Part shown: positions 12,565 to 24,501 of the stretch, one piece after another
Numbering within the stretch: the stretch's first letter is position 1
Layout of the letters: each line of letters opens with the position of its first letter
NCBI GenBank assembly: GCA_028095005.1
Contig: CM051461.1
Span: 172,181,144 to 172,245,143 of the forward strand
DNA: 64,000 nt
Source: Rhynchospora pubera
Taxonomy: Eukaryota; Streptophyta; Magnoliopsida; Poales; Cyperaceae
Direction of reading: 5' to 3'
The notes under the pieces: generated by a model
What the model saw: the letters and a program-made list of their open reading frames with translations, nothing else
Told to the model about the DNA's origin: nothing
The model's database searches: none
Program-made: the position numbers and the translations under genes

Positions 12565-14331
12565 TGTTAGAGTTATGTCCTAGAAGTCAATAATTTAATG
12601 ACTTAATTATTAGTTTATGTTTTGGATGAGATTTTATCATCTGTTCCTAGGTTTATTATTGACAGATCATTCAGGTTGAGGATCTGAATTGTAGATCTCT
12701 GTTGATCATTCTTTAGAATGACAATAATAAATCTAAACGGTCCATAATCTTGATAATTAACAAGGAACATTAATTATCATAAAAGATTAGTATGCAAGTT
12801 AAGTGATGATTAAGTTCTACTAATCATAGGTAAAGAGTTACCAACTTAGTTGCATATGTGTATGTTATGGAACATAGCACATGACTTGACCCATCGAAAT
12901 AAACATATGGATTGTGTTATGTGTCATTGTTTATTTCGTTGTGATTTTGGTTCTAAGTTTGAGATGTTTATCTTTTCCACATGAGGATAGGATCAATAAA
13001 TACTGTCTACCGCTGATTCCCGATAAGGGCTGCTATACGGACTTTATTTATGTTCTCTTGAATTGTGCGGGGAAAAGTTAATCATCAAGAAAACCGTATG
13101 TCCCTCATTAATTCACTTAGTGAGTGACGATATCTGTTTGGGCCCCTTGATGGAGATAGATTGTTTGCATGCAACTTTATACAATTATCTCTAGATCAAG
13201 AAACGTATAATCTGCAAGAATGACACATTCCTATCTTGGATTATACGATGATATCGTGCGACATAAGAATCAAAATAGAGAAACATATTTATTCTCTTAT
13301 GCAGGATTGAAATATTGTAGCAGTACACTATTTATGCGAATTGGGAGTCATAACGTGTTGCTAGATACCGCTTATGATTATTGGAATTAAATAGCGATTT
13401 AATTCCATGTCCAACATAGCATAAATCCTCAAAGGGTCACACATAATAAGGTGTTTAACCACACGTGCATTAATTATTTATTTGCAACAATTGGTTTTGC
13501 AAAATATGATAAGTTGATTAATTGATCGTATGCCGTTATGGACCGTTATGATTAATTAAGTCAAATAGATCATATAGAAATAATTTAATGCATTGACTAA
13601 TTCCATATTAATTATTAAATAGTTAATAATTAATTATAATCAACACATTTAATTATTTGAGCTAATTGGGCTTTAAATTAATTGGTTAATTTAATGTCCA
13701 ATGGAAGGTGCATTTAAATGGAAGAGTATTGGGCTCAACTTAACTTGAGGCCCAACCCATATATGGGGTAGGTAGGTGCGGCTAGGGCAAGGGGCATTTT
13801 TGTCCATGTAATGTTGGATGAGAGCTAGGTTGAGTGGCCTATATAAAGGGGTGTTCTTTGGGAGCAAACCCCTAGCCTCCACACACCTCTCTCTCTCCTT
13901 CTCTCTTTGGCCGCACCTCACAAGGAAGAAAAGAAAATTTCAGAATTTTCTATTCCTCTTTCTCTCTTCCACACACCACCTAGCTCATGTGTTGAGCAAG
14001 CTTTTCCACTAAATTAATTGGAGAATTAAATAGAAAGGGAAAGCTTTGGAATTAGGCACAATTCTCTCAATTACTAGCATAATTGATTAGAGAAGGTGGT
14101 TAATTCCTTAGTGGACTCGAGGAGCACGGCGTGGAGGTTCTTGGAGAGCACGCCACCGACACCAACGCATTGGAACGAGCCTCTTGGTTGCGATACCAAG
14201 AGAGGTATACTTCCAATCCTTTTTCTCGTGTGTTTGAATAGCTTGTGTACTAGATCTTGTGTGTGCTATGTTTGCTTGGTTAATTAATTGGTAATTAGCA
14301 TAAAAAATGAAAATTAGCACACTTTCTAACA
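12565..14331 (+). repeat. 3' LTR of the Copia element
   Basis: 1,767 bp, offset exactly 7,919 bp from the 5' LTR. The TATA box copy is at 13,840-13,849. Only two substitutions against the 5' LTR were noticed, which implies a recent insertion. Confidence 0.93.
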
Positions 14332-14937
14332 GTTTTTGCTGGGGAACTGCTCATTTCGAGCCCTATATATATCCACCCCTTGTTCTCTCTCTTAGGGTTG
14401 CTTCACTTTGCAAAATTAGACCAGAATTGAGCCTTTGAGCACAGGGATACTCTCCCACTTGAGCTTTTCATAGCTAGACCATCTTGAGAGATTTAGTAGC
14501 CTCAAACACCACCGCCCCGACATTGTCGCTAGGTGTAGGTTGGAATAGGTTGAGAGCTCTTCTCCTTTGAGGCCGTTGTGCCATTCGAGTTAGGCCGATC
14601 CGCCTCGAGTGTCCTTGTGACGAGGTGATTCGGTTCGAAGTTGTAGTACCGTTCTTGTTGGAATTGAACGGAGCGCGCCCTTTGGTGGTAACGAAACTCC
14701 CGGAGACGTACGACCAAGGCTAGCTTCTTCTAGCGGGTCGGAACTCCGTAATCATACCGAGTGTTCAATTTCTCTCTCTCTTTTTCTCTTTATTATCTTG
14801 CTATACTTGAATTGCTTGTGTGCTTGCTTGTATTGGGTACCAATTGAATTGTGTTAGGGTAGTTCATACCAAACCGGTCCAAAACCTTAAATCGCTTCCG
14901 CTAAACCTTGATTAAGCCGCCCCCTTTAGGGACAACA

Positions 14938-17900
14938 ACGTGAATAATTACAATGTATAACCCAATCATTTTTAATTATGAGCTCACAAACATATTCTAG
15001 ACTACATAAAGAGTTTAAATATAGATTGTTGTGATCAAAAGACATAAAATGAGAGCAAAACCATTTAAAATGCTAAAATATACTCAGAATCGGTAAAATC
15101 TGCACATTATGTGAATACTTGCAATGTATAAAACCAATCTTTTTGAATAATTGACCGCATAAACATAATCTAGACTATACAAAACATATATATAAATTAT
15201 TGTGATCAAATGACCTAAAATGAATGCAAAATCGCTTAAAATGCTCAAGTATACTTAGAATCTGTAAAATATGCACATTCTATAAATAATTACAATCTAT
15301 AAACCAATCTTTTTGAATAACTGACCACATAAACATATTCTAGACTATATAAAGAGAAAAAAATATAGATTATTGTGATTAAATGAGTTAAATGAATGCA
15401 AGATCAATTGAAATGCTCAAATATACTCAAAATCTTTAAAATCTGCATATTATATTTGTAATTACAACGTATAATCCAATTGTTTTGTAAAAAAATATTA
15501 TAGACTATATAAAAATCATAAATATAGTTTATTGTGATCAAATGACTTAAAATGAATGCAAAATAGCTTGAAATGCTCCAATATACTCAGAATCTTTCAA
15601 ATATGCACATTATGTGCATAATTACAAAGTATAATCCAATTGTTTTGAATAAGTTATATCATAAACATATTCTAGACAAAACAAAGAGCTTAAGAATGCG
15701 AAATCGCTTGAAATGCTCAAATAACCTCATAATCTTTAAAATCCGCACATTATGTCAAAAATTACAATGTATAATACAATGCCTTTGAATAAGTGAGTTC
15801 GTAAACATATTCTAGACTATATAAAGAGCATCAATATAGATTATTGTGATCAAATGACTAAAAATTAATTTAAAATCGCTTGAAATGCTCAAATATACTT
15901 AGAATCTGTAAAATCTGCAAATTATGTGAATAATTATAATGTATAATCTAATCATTCTGCAAATTATGTGAATAAACGAGTTCATAAACATATTATAAAC
16001 TATATAAAGAGCATAAATATAGATTATTGTCTTCAAATAACTTAAAATAAATGCAAAATCGCATGAAATTCTTAAATATACTCAGAATCTGTAAAATCTG
16101 TAAATTATGTGAATAATTATAAAGTATAATCCAATTTTTGTGAATAAATTATTCATAAACATATTATAAACTATATAAAGAGCTTAAAAATAGATTATTG
16201 TGATCAAATAACTTAATATTAATGCAAAATCGGTTGAAATGCTCAAATTTTCTCATAATCTGTAAAATCTGCACATAATGTTTCTTAATTACGTGTATAA
16301 TATAATCATTTTGAATAAGTAAGTTCATGAATATATTCTAGTCTATATAAAGAGCTTAAACATAGATTATTGTGTTCAAATGACTTAAAATGAAAGTAGA
16401 ATCGTTTCAAATGCTCAAATATACTCAGAATCAATAAAATCTGCACATCATGTACATAATTACAATGTATAATCCAATCATTTTGAATAAGTGAGTTCAT
16501 AAACATATTCTAAACTATATAAAAATCATATATATAGCTTATTGTGATCAAATGACTTAAAATGAATGCAACATCGCTTGAAATGCTCAAATATACACAA
16601 AATCTATCAAATCTGCATATTATGTGCACAATTACAATGTATAATCCAAACATTTTGAATAAGTTATATCATAAACATATTCTAGACAAAATAAAGAGCT
16701 TAAATATATATTATTGTGATAAAATCACTTAAAACGAATGCAAAATCGCTTGAAATCCTCAAATATACTTAGAATATTTAAAATCTGCATATTATGTGAT
16801 AAATTACAATGTATAATCCAATGCTTTTGAATAAATGAATTCGTAAACAAATTCTAGATTATATAAAGAGCATTAATATAGATTATTGTGATCAAATGAC
16901 TTAAAATGAATTTAAAATCGCTTGAAATGCCCAAATCTACTCTGAATCTGTAAAATCTGCAAATTTCTTGAATAATTATAATGTATAATCCAATCATTTT
17001 GTATAAATGAGTTCATAAATATATTATAAACTATATAAAGAGCATAAATGTAGATTATCGTCATCAAATAATTTAAAATGAATGCAAAATCACTTGAAAT
17101 ACTTAAATATACTCAGAATCTGTAAAATCTGCGCATTATGTGAGTAATTACAACGTGTAATCCAATCGTTTTGAATATGTGAGCTCATAAACATATTCTA
17201 CACTATATAAAGAGCTTAAATATAGATCATTGTCATCAAATAACTTAAAATGAATGCAACATCAATTGAAATGCTCAAATAAATTTAGAATTTGTAAAAT
17301 ATGCACATTATGTGAATAATTACAGTGTATAATCCAATCGTTTTGCATAATTGAGGTCATAAACATATTCTAGACAATATAAAGAGCTTAAATATAGATT
17401 ATTGTCATCAAATAATTTAAAATGAATGTAACATCGATTGAAATGCTCAAATAAACTTAGAATCTACAAAATATGCACATTATGTGAATAATTACAATAT
17501 ATAATGCAATTATTTTGAATAATTTAGCTCATAAACATATTCTAGACTATATAAAGAGCTTCAATGTAGGTTGTTGAGATCAAAAGACTTAAAATGAGAT
17601 CAAAATCGCTTAAAATGCTCAAATATACTCAGAATCTGTAAAATCTGCACATTATGTGAATACTTACTACATATAAAGCAATCTTTTTGATTAATTGATC
17701 GCTTAAACATATTTTATACTATATATATATCATATATAGAGATTATGGAGATCAAATGACTTAAAATAAATGAAAAATCACTTAAATTCTGAAATATACT
17801 AAAATCTGAAAAATCTGCATATTATGTGAATAATTACATTGTACGACCTCATAATATATATTCTAGACAATATAAAGAGTATAAATAATGATTATTGTGA

Positions 17901-18243
17901 TCAAAAGAGTTAAAATGAAAGCAAAATCGTTTGAAATGTTCAAATATACTCAAAATCTTTAAAATCTGCACATTATATTCGTAATTATAATGTATAATCC
18001 AATTGTTTTAAATCGGTGAATTCGTAAACTTATTCTAGACTATATAAAAAAGAATAAATATAGTTTATTGTGATAAAATGACTTAAAATGAATGTAAAAT
18101 AGCTTGAAATGTTCAAATTTACTCAGAATCTTTTGAATCTTTGAAATCTGCACATTATGTGCATAATTATAATGTATAATCCAATCGTATTGAATATGTC
18201 AGCTCATAAACATATTCTAGACTATATAAAAAGTTTAAATATT
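14938..18243. repeat. Satellite array, ~172-bp monomer (right block, higher-order structure)
   Basis: About 19 tandem monomers of the same satellite. Diagnostic variants recur in blocks. The variant series around 15,531-16,130 reappears in the same order at about 16,550-17,130, an offset of about 1.02 kb or six monomers. The series at about 14,950-15,530 reappears at about 17,500-18,060, an offset of about 2.54 kb. One monomer near 15,675-15,695 carries an internal deletion. The array ends near 18,243 in unrelated AT-rich sequence. Confidence 0.92.
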
Positions 18244-19243
18244 AATAAAAATTTGAATGTCCCTTATAGAATGTAAGATAAATAATTTTACAATTATTAC
18301 AATGTACTAAAAAGAGGAGAAAGCACCTCTGATGATATGTAACTAAGTACATGCACTATTGAATATCAAGACATGATATATATCAACTTCAATATGTTAC
18401 TTGAAACTTTAGGCAGAATTTAATATACTAAAGTAAACTCACCTAATTCTAAACTAAACGGGTCAACGAACATGATAATGGTTATGGTAGTGACAATTGC
18501 CTTTTGTGTAAACCCAATTCCTTATGCATCCATTGGTACCAACCACTGTACCAACTAAGAATCAGCTCACCAAAATTAACAATCACCATAACAAACATTA
18601 TTTCTTCCTTCTCCTCATTGTTTTGATACTAAAAAACCTACCCTTGTACCAATGTCCTTGAATGCAACTGGTATCAAGCATGTACTTGTGTCATACCAGC
18701 ACTAATTTCTCCCACCTTTATGTACCACCATACCTGATCTCAAGTGGTCCTACCAATATATACCAAGACACCTAAAATCAATATGAATTCACTCTCTCAT
18801 CAACTGAGATCTTCTATGCCAAAAGATCTGATCAAAATTGACAAAAATTTGAAAAAAATTAAACAAATTATCCATACAATTTCTAACTTTATAATAAAAA
18901 GAAAGACAAATCAAATTATTATTAATTCAAATTAGAAAAAAAAACTCACAATAGAAAAATTGATGCTTAAAGCAACAATTGATGTGTAATTACTTGTTGA
19001 CTTATCATATAACACATGTAGCTTTCTGTTTCACAAATACATGGACCCAACATGAGGAATTAATGTAGTGAAGTTTGCACAAAAAAAAAATACATGAAAA
19101 ATATTCAATCATTTATATGCATTTCCTCAACAATTCATGGCTGCTCATCTCATTTTTGTTTCTCATTATTAGCTTCAAAGTTTTTCAAAAAAATAATAAG
19201 AAAAAAGAAATTAAGTTACCTCATTGTAAGAGATGAATATACT
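18244..19243. other. Unique AT-rich sequence, nothing recognised
   Basis: This is the border between the satellite and the next repeat. Only short ORFs (up to 63 codons) without family resemblance are present, and no terminal repeats or RNA gene were seen. Confidence 0.5.
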
Positions 19244-19527
19244 GAAACCACCATCCAAAAGATGATTGTTTGGTTGTTCCTTCAAAATCAGCAGCACACA
19301 ATATAAAAGATATAAAAGATGTCCTACAGTCGATATCACTTCCTTTTTCCTCAGTTCAGATCTGAAATTGAAGAAAATACCAAGGAACAACCAACAATTA
19401 CAAACCTCCCAAAAATATAGCACCGATAGTACCTGGACTTAGTTTAGATTTGAAATTAAAAGATCGATAATCGATGACCTAGATAAAAAGAAAAGAGAAG
19501 AAGGGTCATTTTTTCACAAAATTTCAC
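19244..19527 (-). repeat. Exon-like direct repeat, copy A
   Basis: Strongly similar to 21,180-21,476 in the same orientation. On the minus strand both copies contain a pyrimidine-rich tract ending TTCAATTTCAG followed by a GAACTGAGGA word, which resembles a splice acceptor and exon start. In this copy the reading frame is disturbed. It may be a duplicated exon of the unrecognised minus-strand gene or a low-copy repeat. Confidence 0.5.
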
Positions 19528-20759
19528 ATATAGGGATGACCTGTGCAGTAGATATAAAATTAATGGAGAGTGCGACAATAATGACCGTTTTGATACCAAT
19601 TTGATTTCTCTAAGCACTATATAAGGAAAATAAATAGTATTTAAATATAGCTTTGAAGCACATTTAATACAAAATAATAATTGCAGCATCAAAGATTCCC
19701 TTGATTTGTGCATCTATACATGGTTGGTAAGAAAATGAGTTGTCTTATCTTATAAATTTTGAAATTAAATTGAGGGGTCAACGAAATTAAAATTTGCTCC
19801 CATATATATCATATATCATATAAATATACTAAGTGGTACATAATAGCCAACCAAATGATAAAGTAACGGCATCAGTACTAAATGGACCTAAGAGTTCAAT
19901 TTCTTTAAACAAAACTGAATCATATAATAAGATTTGTAGGAAAGGTAATAAATCCAAATTTCTAAAATAATAACAGCAAGAATATGGAAAATTATTGAAT
20001 CTCAATCCTTAAATCTTCCTATCGTAAAATAAAACACATGAGAAATCACATCTTATAAATTGCATGACAAAATCAAATACGGTCTAAATATCATTGGTTG
20101 GGAGTAAAGAGTCAGGAACACAATGCAACAACCCTGAATCACACATAAAAATAAAGAATCACAAAGAGGATCGCCAAAAAATAATTCAACTATTTTTGTT
20201 GCCATGTCAAGTATTTGGATTTTTATTTTATTTTTTAAATTTCCAGTCCGATATGGTGTTCAGTTGGAGGAGTGTGAGGGGCTGATGAATTGTGTGCGCC
20301 AAATGGACTTTATTTATTTATTTATTATTATTATTTGGTGGGGGATTTCTCATGAAAAGAAACAAAAACGCCCACCAAAAAATTTGAGGCGTAAAATAAA
20401 AACAAAGACCTAGCTACAAAAATAAACAGAAAAATGCGAAAAAATGTATAAAAATAGGTAAAAACTTGCCTTGTCATAATCAATCAAGTGGGATTTGTGC
20501 ATCTAGCCATGAATCGCAAGAAACAAAACCTGTCTTGACTTGAATTTCTACATGAGGCGACAGAGAGAGGAGAACTCGCACAGGAGGCGATGAAGAGAAA
20601 GAACCACTGAGACGGAGAACCACCCGAAAAAGACGATGGAAGAGGTAGAGAGATGATGGAGAGGGGCGATGAAGAGAGAGGGGCGCCATCAGGCAAAAGA
20701 GAAATGAGGTAAAACCTATTCCAAGGAAGATGTAGAGAGACCATGGAAGAGTGGAAAAA
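19528..20759. other. Intergenic or intronic stretch, no gene recognised
   Basis: AT-rich up to about 20,460, then a purine-rich segment (20,500-20,760) that creates two overlapping minus-strand ORFs of 86 and 102 codons. Their serine/leucine/proline-rich composition follows from the purine bias and shows no domain, so they are not called as genes. Confidence 0.4.
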
Positions 20760-20800
20760 TCATAATACACGATGGCAACATTTGCCATCGTGTATTATGA
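20760..20800. other. Perfect 19-bp inverted repeat with 3-nt loop
   Basis: Arms at 20,760-20,778 and 20,782-20,800 pair without mismatch around the loop CAT. The arm contains ATACACGATGGCAA. It would form a very stable cruciform or RNA hairpin. No flanking target duplication or known gene is attached, and its role is unknown. Confidence 0.85.
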
Positions 20801-21179
20801 CGTAACGGATCTTCACCGGTCTAGTATAATCTGACACATACAAAGGTATATATGAATACTCCACAAAATATAGGCTGATCTATATTTTTAAATTTCAATG
20901 TGGGTGTTTAATTAACTGAACTAATGTCAGGTTCATATATCGCAACTTTACCATTAGTGAGGTTCTTCATATTGATTAATAGTGAATAAATCACTATTTA
21001 ATATTTATTGTCTATTAGATAATAATAAATAATATGAAAGAAATCATAAACCTTACTGATGTGTCTATGGTAGAATTTAAATAGGAGGTACCACACAGTC
21101 CACACCTAATAAAAAAAAAATCAAACATACGGGTTAATTTTCAATCACCAGTTGTAGTAAAAATCATAGAAATTCATTA

Positions 21180-21476
21180 GAATCCAAAGGCCTCCTTGTG
21201 TCAGAACAGTTCGATTGTCCTTATAAATTTTACATCTCGAAGAAAATGATAGTCTGCAAGAGGTTGAAGCAAAGATGCTCCTGCAGTCGATATTGCTTCC
21301 CTTAGTCCTCAGTTCCGATCTGAAATTGAAGGAAATACCAAGGAACAACAAAATGTTATAAATCTTGCAAAAATATAGCCCAATCGTACTTAGCCTCAGT
21401 TCAAATTTGAAATTAAAAGATGAATAATGTAGACAAAAAAAAAAGGGAAGAAGAAAAATTGCTCACAAAGTTTCAC
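21180..21476 (-). repeat. Exon-like direct repeat, copy B
   Basis: Second copy of the segment at 19,244-19,527, about 1.95 kb apart and in the same orientation. The acceptor-like TTCAATTTCAG is at about 21,317-21,327 on the minus strand. One frame after it stays open for about 57 codons, which copy A does not preserve. Confidence 0.5.
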
Positions 21477-21771
21477 TTTTTACATATTCATTTCTTGTTA
21501 TCGCTTATAACAATAGCACTATTAATCGGAAAAATATTATATATAGCTGAAATACATAGTTTATTAATTTTTATCATACTCTAATTTTTCAATGTTCATA
21601 TTTATAACATTACTTGTCAACCCCTAATTTCTAATAGACTTCAAATCCAATAAAAAAATTTGTGATTAAAAGAAAATATTATACAAATAAAAAAGAACGC
21701 AAATATAAAAAAGTTTAAGCAATCAAATTAGATGAATAAACACATGAATGGCGAGGCAAGGAAAATTGTAC

Positions 21772-21826
21772 CTGACAACAGTTGTAGTGTCACTAACATG
21801 AAGCCCATGATCTTGAACACGCACCT
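21772..21826 (-). other. Candidate internal exon of an unrecognised minus-strand gene
   Basis: On the minus strand, a 55-nt segment between an AG acceptor (GACTTAG) and a GT donor (CAG then GTACAA) reads without stops in one frame (peptide VRVQDHGLHVSDTTTVV). The composition looks coding. A second coding-looking stretch (peptide VDLDDCRDVFSTKLN) lies upstream on the same strand near 21,905-21,950. I do not recognise the protein family. Confidence 0.3.
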
Positions 21827-22314
21827 CTAAGTCAAAATATGTAAAATCGTAAAAAAAAAATCATTGAACATAAGAAGAATAAATAACATTTGAAAATAGG
21901 AGTTTAATTTTGTAGAAAATACATCACGACAGTCATCAAGGTCTACCATGATTACTTGTTAAATCTGGTATAATCACTAAATCGGTTTCTGAAATCTTTG
22001 GTTCCTTAAGCTCACAACACTTGTTAAATATCCTGTAATTCACCATTGTAAACTAAGGCATGCATGTGCTAAGAAGGATTTCAACATGCAACAATGAAAT
22101 CATTATTTTTAATTCAAACTGATTAAAGAGTTCTCAGATATATAACTGTACTAATTCAAGTTAAATTGTAAGTGTTGATAACTAAACTGAGCACAATATC
22201 ATGATTAATGCTAAAAATAGTTAACGACTCAAAAAATCTGTTTTTCTGAATCTACAGACTTAGTAATCAGCAATAGTTTGTATATCTCCCCCCTGCAATT
22301 TCACAAATATTGAT

Positions 22315-22698
22315 TCATATTGATTGTTTTTCAAAATTAATATAAGAATAGAGCGATAGAGAGAAGGAAAGAGAGAGAGAGAGAAAGAGTACTGGAGTTT
22401 GGGATTGGAACGTAATTGGCGGAGTTGCAGACGGAGAGGTGATCGCTGTTGGGATTGGAAAGTGGATGGCTGAGGCGTGAAATTGGAGATATGTAAGCAG
22501 CGGTTGAGTAAGATTTGATCGACGGTGGAGATGGAATAGAGAGGAGAGGGGATCCTCGACGTCAACCTTGATGATGGGCTGGATGGCGGTGAGGTCGACA
22601 CCGGAGCAAAAGGCTCGGAGAAACAATTGTTGAGGAACCGTAGTCGGGTCTACTAGAGGCATGCCTTCCTCCATGCCCCTTTCTTTCGCTTCTGCCAT
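22315..22698 (-). CDS. Candidate first exon of an unrecognised minus-strand gene
   Basis: A 127-codon ORF begins with ATG at 22,698. The first about 45 residues (starting MAEAKERGMEEGMPLVDP, then TTVPQQLFLRAF) look like genuine protein. The last part is Ser/Leu-rich and driven by a GA-rich stretch, so a splice donor probably lies inside the ORF; AAG/GTTGAC near 22,570 is one weak option. Downstream on the same strand lie exon-like pieces at 21.9, 21.8, 21.3 and 19.3 kb. A solo LTR starts 28 bp upstream of the ATG, within the likely 5' leader or promoter. Function unknown, and it may be a broken gene. Confidence 0.35.
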   Translation of the reverse strand: MAEAKERGMEEGMPLVDPTTVPQQLFLRAFCSGVDLTAIQPIIKVDVEDPLSSLFHLHRRSNLTQPLLTYLQFHASAIHFPIPTAITSPSATPPITFQSQTPVLFLSLSLSFSLSLYSYINFEKQSI

Positions 22699-22726
22699 CG
22701 CTAGTTCTCTCTCTCTATGACTCTAT

Positions 22727-24496
22727 TGTTAGGAATTGCTCAATTTTAATTTTGTGACTAATTACTAACTAATTAATCCAATTAAACAAGAGCAAGAGAT
22801 CTAGTACAAAGCTATTCGACACAAAGAGAGAAAGGGGTGGAATTTTGTACCTCCCGCGAAATCGTATTCGCGGGGCTCGATCCTACGGCATGGGAATCGA
22901 TGGGGTGCTCTCCTTCGCCTCCTCCTCCGTTGATGGCCGCCTCGAGTCCACCTAGAGGATTAACCAATCTCTTCTACCCTTGTGCTAGCAAGAGGAAGAG
23001 GAATGTCTAATCCCAAGGTATGCTCTCTTCTATTCAATTAGCCCTTTTAATTGGTGGAGAGAGTTTGTGCTCAACTCATGAGCTTGAGGTAGGAGAAAGG
23101 AGAGGAAGAGTAAAGAAAATTCTGAAATTTTCTTTCTTCCTTTGGGAATTTCGGCCATAGAGAGGAGAGGTGAGAGAAGATGGAAAGGAGGCTAGGGTTT
23201 CCCTCAAAATGAACCCCTATATATAGACCTCATGACCTAGTCTCTACCAACCTTTCACTTGGACAAAATTGCCCCTTCTTGGCCGAAAATTTAAGTGGGC
23301 TTTAAGCCTTGGCTTAGCCCATTTAACCATTCCATTTATTACTCCTTTCAATTGACCTCAAATTGGGCTTTTATTTAACTAATTAAATAATGACCCAATA
23401 GCTCAATTAATTTAAATGAGTTGAACATAATCAATTATTAACTCATTAATAATTAATTTGGGATTAGCGTATGCATTGATTTATTTCTATATGATCCCTT
23501 TGACTTAATTAATTATAACGGTCCACAACGCTATACAATTAATTAATCAAACTATCATATTTTCGCAATACGCACTGTTGCGAATAAATAATGCATTGTT
23601 TGGTTAAAGCTCTATTTGTGTGACCCTTTGAGGATTTATGCTATGTTGGACATGGAAATAAATCGTTATTTAATTCCAATAATCATAAGCGGTATCTAGC
23701 AACACGTTATGATTCCCAATTCGCATAAATAGTGTACTGCTACAGTATTTAAATCCTGCATAAGAGAATATATGTATATCCCTATTTTGATTCTTATGTC
23801 TCACGATATCATCGTATAATCCAAGATAGGAATGTGTCATTCTTGCAGATTATACGTTTCTTGATCTAGAGATAATTGTATAAAGTTGCATGCAAACAAT
23901 ATATCTCCATCAAGGGGCCCAAACAGATATCGTCACTCACTAAGTGAATTAATGAGGGACATACGGTTTTCTTGATGATTAACTTTTCCCCGCACAATTC
24001 AAGAGAACATAAATAAAGTCCGTATAGCAGCCCTTATCGGGAATCAGCGGTAGACAGTATTTATTGAACCTATCCTCATGTGGAAAAGATAAACATCTCA
24101 AACTTAGAACCAAAATCATAATGAAATAAACAATGACACATAACACAATCCATATGTTTATTTCGATGGGTCAAGTCCTGTGCTATGTTCCATAACATAC
24201 ACATATGCAATTAAGTTGGTAACTCTTTACCTATGATTTGTACAACTTAATCATCACTTAACTTGCATACTAATCTTATAAGATAATTAATGTTCCTTGT
24301 TAATTATCAAGATTATGGACCGTTTAGATTTATTATTGTCATTCTGAAGAATGATCAACAGAGATCTACAATTCAGATCCTCAACCTGAATGATCTGTCA
24401 ATAATAAACCTAGGAACAGATGATAAAATATCATCCCAAAACATAAACTAATAATTAAGTCATTAAATTATTGACTTCTAGGACATAACTCTAACA
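22727..24496 (-). mobile_element. Solo LTR of the Copia family, reverse orientation, TSD TCTAT
   Basis: Read on the minus strand it starts TGTTAGAGTTATGTCC (24,496 leftward), as the LTRs at 4,646 and 12,565 do. It ends at 22,727 and is 1,770 bp long. TCTAT flanks it on both sides (22,722-22,726 and 24,497-24,501). The first about 1.05 kb matches the Copia LTR closely, while the remainder (transcribed part and U5) is clearly diverged but keeps a TATATATAGGGG promoter word. It is therefore a different subfamily member. No internal region is present. Confidence 0.88.
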
Positions 24497-24501
24497 TCTA
24501 T

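Larger units (their letters stand above)
4646..14331 (+). mobile_element. Ty1/Copia LTR retrotransposon, complete structure, TSD GTTTT
   Basis: The 9,686-bp element consists of a 5' LTR (4,646-6,412), an internal region (6,413-12,564) and a 3' LTR (12,565-14,331). Both LTRs are 1,767 bp and start TGTTAG and end TAACA. GTTTT is duplicated at 4,641-4,645 and 14,332-14,336. A primer-binding site matching initiator tRNA-Met follows the 5' LTR, and a purine-rich tract precedes the 3' LTR. Coding remnants in the order integrase, reverse transcriptase, RNase H identify the Copia superfamily. It is nested in a solo LTR. No intact gag or pol remains, so it is not autonomous. Confidence 0.93.
3784..14937 (+). 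mobile_element. Solo LTR (~1.46 kb net), split by a Copia insertion, TSD ACGTG
   Basis: The left part is 3,784-4,645 and the right part 14,332-14,937. The element starts TGTTGTACTAAACG and ends TAGGGACAACA, a TGTTG...CAACA pair of termini. ACGTG flanks it at 3,779-3,783 and 14,938-14,942, and excision restores the satellite word GCACATTACGTGAATAATT. After removing the nested Copia element and one GTTTT, about 1.46 kb remains without coding capacity. A TATA-like stretch (CCTATATATATCC) lies near 14,364 in the right part, as expected for an LTR. The left part holds a dense set of copies of a 16-bp palindromic word. The superfamily is not determined. Confidence 0.78.

Noticed and set aside
1..18243. 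CRISPR-like regular repeats
   Set aside because: The ~172-bp units are contiguous satellite monomers without spacers, in plant nuclear DNA.
20480..20788. Minus-strand ORFs of 86 and 102 codons
   Set aside because: Ser/Leu/Pro-rich translations of a purine-rich segment in two frames, without recognisable domains or homologous features.
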